From Areca catechu (Eukaryota; Streptophyta; Magnoliopsida; Arecales; Arecaceae): a stretch of 64,000 nt of DNA. Of the stretch, positions 57,644 to 64,000 are shown in pieces. The notes below the pieces were generated by a model. The model was not told the DNA's origin. It worked only from the letters and a program-made list of their open reading frames with translations, and ran no database searches. The stretch covers positions 103,910,942-103,974,941 of the forward strand of contig CM038044.1 of the NCBI GenBank assembly GCA_021397845.1, written 5' to 3'. The translations under genes and the position numbers were made by a program. Numbering within the stretch: position 1 is the stretch's first letter; each line of letters opens with the position of its first letter.

Positions 57644-58569
57644 AGTTCCTGCAGGTGAATGCAGATGTGACTGGACAGCGACGGACATGCTAGGTATCCC
57701 CCATGACATCATCACTCACAAACTAAGCATTGATCCAAAGCACCGACCAGTTTGGCAAAAGAAGAGAAGCTTCACCCCGGAGAGGCAGGCGGCCATCAAT
57801 GAAAAAGTAGACAAACTCCTCGCCGCATATTTCATTCGAAAGGTGCAATATCTGAGCTGGCTAGTGAATATGGTGATGGTAAAGAAGAGCAATGGCAAAT
57901 GGAGGATTGTGTGGACTACACCGACCTCAACAAGGTATACCCGAAGGATAGCTTTCCCCTACCGAAGATCGATCAATTGGTGGATGCCACCTCAGGGCAC
58001 AGGCTCCTCTCCTTCATAAATGCATTCTCTGGATACAATCAGATCCGGATGCACCCAGAGGACGAGGAGCAAACCGCCTTTGTCACTGACCAAGGAACGT
58101 ACTGCTATAGGATGATACCCTTTGGTCTGAAAAATGCGGGGCCACATACCAGCATCTGGTCAATAGGATCTTCAAAGACCAGATTGGTCGGAATATGCAG
58201 GTGTACGTGGACGACATGCTTATCATGAGCAAGCCGAGCTCGGACCACGTCGCCGATCTCACCGAAGCCTTCTACAACCTTCAAAAGCACCAGATGAAGC
58301 TAAACTCGATGAAGTGCACCTTCGAAGTAGCGGCGGGAAAGTTCCTTGGCTTCATGATCACTCAAAGGGGCATTGAAGCCAACCTGGAGAAGGTCCAGGT
58401 GATCATTGACATGGAGCACCCAACATCCAAGAAACAGGTCCAGTGCTTGACGGAGCGGATTGCAATGCTGAGCCGGTTCATCTCGAGGTCGACCGATCGC
58501 TGCCTCCCTTTCTTCAAGGCGCTGCACAAGATGCACGACTTCACCTGGATGGAGTGCGAGAAGATTTGA
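57502..58569 (+). pseudogene. pol: Reverse transcriptase of E, frameshifted
   Basis: RT motifs lie in several frames. DDPAKMVQIGAQVQDEERAHLLEFLQVNADV is at 57570-57670, and MLGIPHDIITHKL, KKRSFTPERQ and WLVNMVMVKKSNGKWRI at 57687-57900. CVDYTDLNKVYPKDSFPLPKIDQLVDATSGHRLLSF and YCYRMIPFGLKNAG are at 57902-58145. QVYVDDMLIMSKP, with catalytic YVDD at about 58201-58212, and GKFLGFMITQRGIEAN continue to 58569. Frame changes are at about 57670, 57905 and 58140. Inactive. Confidence 0.88.
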
Positions 58570-59350
58570 AGGAGTTCCTGGCCACTCCTTCACTGCTCTC
58601 TAGGCCGGAGGAATGAGAGGAGCTCCTACTCTATTTGGCGATCACACCCGAAGCAGTCAGCTCGATCCTCATCCTTACATATGAGGACGGGTCCCAGAAG
58701 CCAGTGTACTACACCAACAAAATCCTCTGTGATGTAGAGATCAGGTATACTCGCTCCAAAAAATTTATTTTTGCACTAATAATGTCTGCTAAGCGCCTCA
58801 GGCCCTATTTCCAAGCACACCCCATCGTGATCATGACGGACCAGCCACTAAGGACCATGCTTAGCCACCCCGAGACCTCTGGGAGACTGGCCAAGTGGTC
58901 CCTGCTATTGAGCAAGTTCGACATAACGTATCGACTGAGGTCTTCACAGAAGGCCCAAGTCATAGCCGACTTCATGGTCGAATGCACAGGGCTCGCCAAG
59001 GAGCCAGAGAAAACAATGATGGAGCGCCAAGCGGAGCTCGGACCAGAGGAGGAGTCCTGGATCCTTCACGTGATGGCGTGTCCAATTCTGGCAGGAGCGA
59101 AGCAGGCCTCATCCTCGCCAACAGCGATGGGGTGGTCATAGAATGTGCTCTCTGCTTCAAATTTGCCATAATAAACAACCAGGCAGAGTACGAGGCACTC
59201 CTCGTGGGTCTGAAAGTCTCCCGCGAACTGGGCGTGTAGAGCTTGAAAGTCTTTATCGACTCCCAACTGGTTGCTAGGCAAGTCTCAAGAGAATATGAGG
59301 CCTGAGATCCCCAGATGATGTACCTGGAACGAGTCTGCTCAAGCACGATA
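58570..59350 (+). pseudogene. pol: RNase H and second RNase H of E
   Basis: KPVYYTNKILCDVEIRY, KRLRPYFQAHPIVIMTDQPLRTML and LAKWSLLLSKFDITYRL (58690-58935) represent the first RNase H and its tail; it is open from 58635. The second has WILHV, then after a one-base shift near 59070, a DGVSNSGRSEAGLIL block, NNQAEYEALLVGLKVSREL and an FIDSQLV stretch. Stops are near 58620 and 59238, with others further on. Confidence 0.83.
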
Positions 59351-60756
59351 GGCATCTAGCGCTTCGACATTTTCCACATCCTCTGAGGGGAAAATGCACG
59401 TGCAGATGCACTATTGAGACTCGTGACCCTGCCGGACTCATCACTGGGGCATGCCTACATCGAGTACCTCAAGAATTTGAGCTATGAAGGCCTGGAGGAG
59501 GTGCAACAAGTCATCCCGGAGCCGAGCTAGATGGATAGGTTTGTCAGGTACATCACTGATGGCACCTTGCCAGAGGACCGTATGGAAGTCGGCCTCATCA
59601 AGAAGAAGGCCTCCCGGTTCATCTTGATGGAAGGCTAGCTCTACCGCCGATCTCACTCCTACCCACTCCTGAAGTGTCTCAGGCCCACAGAAGTGGCCTT
59701 TGTACTCCAGGAGATACACAAAGACCTCTGTGGGAACCATTTGGGAGGGAGAATGCTGGCATACAAAGCTCTTCACCGGGGTATTTTTGGAAGACTATGA
59801 GGGAGGACGCCACCGACTTCGTCAAGAGGTGTGACAAGTGCCAGCGCCATGCCCAATATAGTGCCAGCCAGCGGCGTCGATCTCTTAGCTATCATCCCCT
59901 TGGCCCTTTGCTCAGTGGGGAATGGACATCCTTGGATCATTTCCCCCTGCACCGGGATAACGAAGGTTCCTGCTAGTGGCAATTGATTACTTCACCAAGT
60001 GGGTCAAAGAAAAATCGCTAGCTCGGATCACTGAAGCCAATGTCCGCCAATTCTTCTGGAAGTTAGTTATCTGCCGCTTCGGACTCCCCACTATATCATC
60101 ACCGACAATGGGCAACAATTTGGCAACCGGGAGTTCGAAGGATTTTGCACTGAGCATGGCATCCTACACTGCTTTACCTCAGTAGCCCACCTCTAAATGA
60201 ATGGAGAGGTCAAGGTGATTAATCGGACCATCCTTCAAGGACTCAGAACCAGGCTGGACAAAGCCAAAGACAAGTGGACGGAAGAACTCCCAAGTATCCT
60301 GTGGGCCTACCACACAATGCCCAGAATGGTAACTGACGAGACACCCTTCAACCTTGTCTTCAGTGCCGAGGCAGTCATCCCGGTTGAACTCGGCGTACCC
60401 ATGCTACACGTACAGTAGTACGATGAAGCGCGGAACTCGGCACACCTTCTGCTCAACTTAAACCTTCTCAAAGAAATAAGGGATAAAGCTCGGCTCTGAA
60501 TGGTGGCATACCAGCAATGAGTGGCCCGGTACTACAATGCACGGGTAAGGCCAAAAGTCTTTAGACCCGGGGACCTGGTGCTGCGTCGAGCTGAAGCATC
60601 TCAACTCCGGGAGTACAACAAGCTCTCACCAAACTAGGAAGGCCCTTACAAAGTGGCTGAGGTCCTCTCATATGGGGCCTGTTACCTCGAGGATCTTGAT
60701 AGCGTCAAGTTCCTTTGAACATGGAATGCCTGCAATCTGAGAAGATAATATCAGTA
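59351..60756 (+). pseudogene. pol: Integrase of E, heavily decayed
   Basis: The zinc-binding half is split by a frame change near 59780 (HKDLCGNHLGGRMLAYKAL, then YFWKTMREDATDFVKRCDKCQRH). The core shows IDYFTKWVKEKSLARITEANV (59979), damaged TDNG sequence near 60105, NGEVKVINRTILQGLRTRLD (60199) and EELPSILWAYHTMPRMVTDETPFNLVF. The C-terminal part lies in 60420-60756, with four or more stops that are TGA for Arg or TAG for Gln or Trp. Non-functional. Confidence 0.85.
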
Positions 60757-60827
60757 GTGTAAGGCTTTCTTCCATTAATAATAAAGATTTTCCTTTGCAC
60801 AAAAGGTTATCTGCCTTGCAGGAATAT

Positions 60828-62150
60828 TACCACCCGGACCATGACCTAAGCCCAGCTCTCAGGTGATCAAGACCTGGGGCCTAGCTCTCTAGATGACAAG
60901 TCTTCGAGCCCAGCTCCAAGACACCAAGACCTGAGCCCAGCTCTCAGGCGATCAAGACCCGGGGCCCAGCTCTCCAGACGACAAGTCTTAGAGCCCAGCT
61001 CCAAGATACCAAGACCTGAGCCTAGCTCTCAGGCGACCAAGACCCGGGGCCCAGCTCTCCGGATGACAAGTCTTCAAGACACCAATACCTGAGCCCAACT
61101 CTCAAGCGGTCAAGACCTGGGGCCCAGCTCTCCAGACGACAAGTCTTCGAGCCCAACTCCAAGACACCAAGACCTGAGCCCAGCTCTTAGGCGATCAAGA
61201 CCCGGTGCCCAGCTCTCTGGATGACAAGTCTTCGAGCCCAGCTCCAAGACACCCAGACCTGAGCCCAGCTCTCAGGAGATCAAGACCCGGGGCCCTGCTC
61301 TCTGGACAACAAGTCTTTGAGCCCAGCTCCAAGATGCCAAGACCTGAGCCCAGCCCTCAGGCGATCAAGACCCGGGGCCCAGCTCTCCGGACGACAAGTC
61401 TTCGAGCCTAGCTCCAAGACACCAAGACCTGAGCCCAGCTCTCAAGCAATTAAGACCTGAGGCCCAGCTCTCCGGACAACAAGTCTTCGAGCCTAGCTCC
61501 AAGACACCAAGACCTGAGCCCAGCTCTCAAGCGATCAAGACCCAGGGCCCAGCTCTCCGGATGACAAGTCTTCGAGCCTAGGTCCAAGATACCAAGACTT
61601 GAGCCCAGATCTCAAGCAACCATGGACCAGGGCCCAGCTCTCAGACCAACAAGTCTTCGAGCCTAGCTCCAAGACACCAAGACCTGAGCCCAGCTCTCCG
61701 AACAACAAGTCTTCAAGCCTAGCTTCAAGACACCAAGACCTGAGCCCAGCTCTCAAGCGATCAAGACCCGGGCCCAGCTCTCCGGATGACAAGTCTTTGA
61801 GGCTAGCTCCAAGACACCAAGACTTGAGCCCAGCTCTCAGGCAACCATGGATCGGGGCCCATCTCTCCGGCCAACAAGTCTTCGAGCCTACCTCCAAGAC
61901 ACCAAGACCTGAGCCCAGCTCTCAAGCAACCATGGACCGGGACCCAGCTCTCCAGCCAACAAGTCTTCGAGCCTAGCTCCAAGACACCAAGACCTGAGCC
62001 CAGCTCTCAGAAAACTATGGATCAGGGCCTAGCTCTCCAGTCAGCAAGTCCTCGAGCCCAGCTCCAAGACATTGAAGACTCGAGCCTAGCCCTCAGGCCA
62101 TCAAAGTCTTGAGCCCAGCTCACCAGCATTGAAGCCTGAAGACCAAGTCC
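60828..62150 (+). repeat. 85-bp tandem array behind pol of E (about 15 copies)
   Basis: Marker GACAAGTCTTCGAGCC recurs with 85-base spacing (TCTT at 60901, 60986, 61071, 61144, 61229, 61314, 61399 and onward), with one 73-base unit. Units contain CCAAGACCTGAGCCCAGCTCTC and CGGGGCCCAGCTCTCC. Later copies alternate a GCAACCATGGACC variant. Confidence 0.93.
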
Positions 62151-62446
62151 CAGACAAAGTGGAGCTCTCCTCTCTAATCTCACCACATACCTTAAAAAAA
62201 AAAGAAAAGAAAAGAAAAGAAAGAAGAAAAGAAGGGAGAGGTAAATAGTGCTTAGGAACAGGTAGCAAGAAAATCTCATTTCATTAAAAATCTTTCAACC
62301 ACTTACAAGCACCCTTGGGCCCTCGACATGCCGGGCGATCCAGATCAAATGCAAAAAGAAGAAAGCAGAAGAAAAACCTATTCTACCTGGGCTGCCCCCT
62401 CGGCAGGGCTGCGAGGCTGTGAAGCTTCGTCTACAGGGGCCTCTAG

Positions 62447-64000
62447 TCATGCAGCTCCAGCCTCGGGTGGCCTAGCTCTGGCCTCGACAACCATCACAGG
62501 CTGGGAAGGTTTGGGAATAGCGACTTCTACAATGTCTGCATCCGGGTCCGGCTCCATGTCTGAAGCCTGAGGATACTCAAGGCAGTGGTGGCCCTTATCG
62601 GGAATGAATGCCTCGACTCGATCGTGCAGGTACATAAAACCCTTATAGAAGGAGTCTGACATCGTTTGATAGAACTCGACGGCGAACTCCTTCGAGGCTT
62701 TGTACCTGGCCATGGTACCTTTGGCCTCCTTCGCCTTGGTGGCTTGTTTCCTTGCTTCCTCCACCGACTTGGATGCCTCCGCTGCCTCCTTCTTAGCTAC
62801 AGCCAACTTCTCCTTCGTCGCTACTAGGTTGGCTTGAAGGGACTGGGCAATCCCCTTCTGCCGAACTACCTCGACATTGAAAGAAGTTAGCTTCTTCTTG
62901 GTGGTCGCGAGTTCCTCGGCCTTGCTCCTTGACCGGCCCCGCTCTTGGTCAAGGCTTTCATGGAGCTCCTTCGCTCGCCCCTCAGCATCGACGAGCTATT
63001 TCTTAAGGTCCTTGATCCTCAGGTCAAGCACCCCGTTGGCGTCAGTCCTCTTCTTCATATCGGCTTTCAAAGACTCGACCTCTGCTGCCCGCTGCTGATC
63101 GTTCTTCAGCCAGTTTTGGCAGTAGTCCCTGATCAAGAGGACCTCGGCACCGATCTGCACCACACAAGAGGTCAGCTACCAATAGGAAAGAAATAAAGGG
63201 GGTGAAAAGGGCAGAGTCACTTACCGAGAAGAGCTGGGGGAAGATGCTGCTGATCGCATACCCTAATCGCTGTACGGCCATCGGTCGCATGATTGGATGG
63301 AAAAATCCATCATGCGCTTCGCTAATGCCTAGTTCTGGAGCAAAGAGCTCTCTGGCCCCAGTTTGAAAGGGATCCGATGCTGTTCCCTTTCCCTCCTGCT
63401 CGCCTCGAAAGCTGGATCACTTGCCCCTTCGATGAAGGTGCCCTCCGGGGCAAGTTGGGAGCTCGGCCTGCTCTCAGGCAGTGCCTCAGTCACAGGTTCA
63501 GCTCCCCCTCGAACCTCCTCCTCATCGACCTCAACGATAGTAGGCCTCGAAAAATGGGGGGACATAGTGGCGGCGACGGCTATGGTCCTAGCCTGGACTA
63601 CCACATCAGGCTCTGGGGTAGAAGCTGCTTCTTGTTGCCTTGACCACTCTAGCACCTTCCTGACTATCCTCTGGCTTGGCCCCAGCACCGCGGACACTGT
63701 CCTCCCTACCTGTACGGGAGCGGCCTCGGCCCCCCTCCTACTTGAATCGACCGATGTGGTGGGGGCAGCCACCAACGCGCTCTCGTCCCGAGCCCATTTC
63801 GGGGGAGGCTCCTCAACCAGTCTAGCCGGCGGCCTCTTCCTGGTGATCGCAAGCAAGTTGCTCTCTGAGAAAATCATGCCTGCATACAGATCACACAATG
63901 GTTAGAGCTTAGAAGAGACAGGGTGAAGGACATAAAGGAAAGGAAAGCTCAAGCCGAACTCACCCAACCCCCTCGTTGGGTCGACCCTAGCTTCAAAGAG
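62447..64000 (-). pseudogene. Antisense gene of E: spliced coiled-coil protein, 5' end outside window
   Basis: Three exon pieces read right to left. The first lies before a donor GTGAGT at 63963. The second (63225-63879) starts GMIFSESNLLAITRKRPPARL and is Ala/Pro/Ser-rich with an EVDEEEV run and several breaks. The third (62447-63154) starts IGAEVLLIRDY and is a long Lys/Glu/Ala coiled coil, ending with the tail PEAGAA. Introns of 84 bases (63880-63963) and 70 bases (63155-63224, GTAAGT...CAG) are inferred. IGAEVLLIRDY aligns with IGTDVLLLRNF of the D gene at the same acceptor site. Frame changes and a stop near 63000 indicate decay. Function is unknown. Confidence 0.65.

Larger units (their letters stand above)
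35074..64000 (+). mobile_element. Element E: Tat-lineage Ty3/gypsy retrotransposon, 3' end outside window, with D nested in its 5' LTR
   Basis: The 5' LTR starts TGACATGGCTGG at 35074, is interrupted at 35723 by element D, resumes at 54920 and ends GGTGGCAACA at 55276. The PBS, gag, protease, RT, two RNase H domains, integrase, 85-bp tandem array and antisense gene follow. The 3' LTR is not reached. Rejoining across D gives an LTR of about 1.0 kb. Decay is heavier than in D, which fits E being the older host element. Confidence 0.85.

Noticed and set aside
63363..63905. 180-residue plus-strand frame near the right edge
   Set aside because: It mirrors the antisense gene exon on the minus strand, which has matching splice sites and a homologous coiled-coil exon downstream.

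Overview
This window is plant nuclear DNA made almost entirely of nested LTR retrotransposons. No intact host gene, rRNA, tRNA or CRISPR array was found. The evidence for a plant is the set of lineages present: Athila-type and Tat-type Ty3/gypsy elements, SIRE-like and other Ty1/copia elements, a chromodomain chromovirus, a tRNA-type SINE, and primer sites for plant tRNAs. A monocot, possibly a palm, is my guess; nothing in the sequence proves it. All boundaries were read by eye from terminal TG...CA, primer sites and target-site duplications (TSDs). No alignments or searches were run.

Left stack (1-15.4 kb). An Athila-like element G (minus strand; gag 1-1154, PBS 2091-2107, 5' LTR 2114-3943) sits inside the RNase H region of copia element A (plus strand; pol 3944-4754, LTR 4775-7151). 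A sits inside the integrase of a second copia element B (minus strand; gag/protease/integrase 7152-9640, 5' LTR 9655-14430). The B LTR is itself split by H, a 3.4 kb element with two LTRs, a perfect TSD and no recognisable gag or pol (10580-14024). A solo LTR with a perfect TSD follows (14551-15398).

Middle (15.4-35 kb). AT-rich DNA with a SINE and a possible degraded DNA transposon surrounds C (19308-32327), a complete-length Tat-lineage gypsy element with TSD ATACC. C carries 26-bp tandem repeats in both LTRs, a decayed gag-pol, a 97-bp tandem array, and two related genes on the opposite strand between pol and the 3' LTR, each with its own TATA box and intron-like structure. AT-rich DNA without genes follows to 35073.

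Right stack (35-64 kb). E, another Tat-lineage element, starts at 35074 and runs off the right edge. Its 5' LTR is split by D (35724-54914, TSD AAGTC), a related Tat element with 185-bp repeats in both LTRs. D's 122-bp array behind pol is split by F (43841-50374, TSD CCGGA, minus strand), a chromovirus that kept a gag remnant and integrase plus chromodomain but lost protease, reverse transcriptase and RNase H. C, D and E share one layout: LTR, PBS, gag, protease, RT, RNase H, second RNase H, integrase, tandem array, antisense coiled-coil gene(s), 3' LTR. All coding regions carry stops or frameshifts, and the stops that can be assigned are C-to-T or G-to-A transitions. That pattern fits long-term cytosine methylation of silenced elements.
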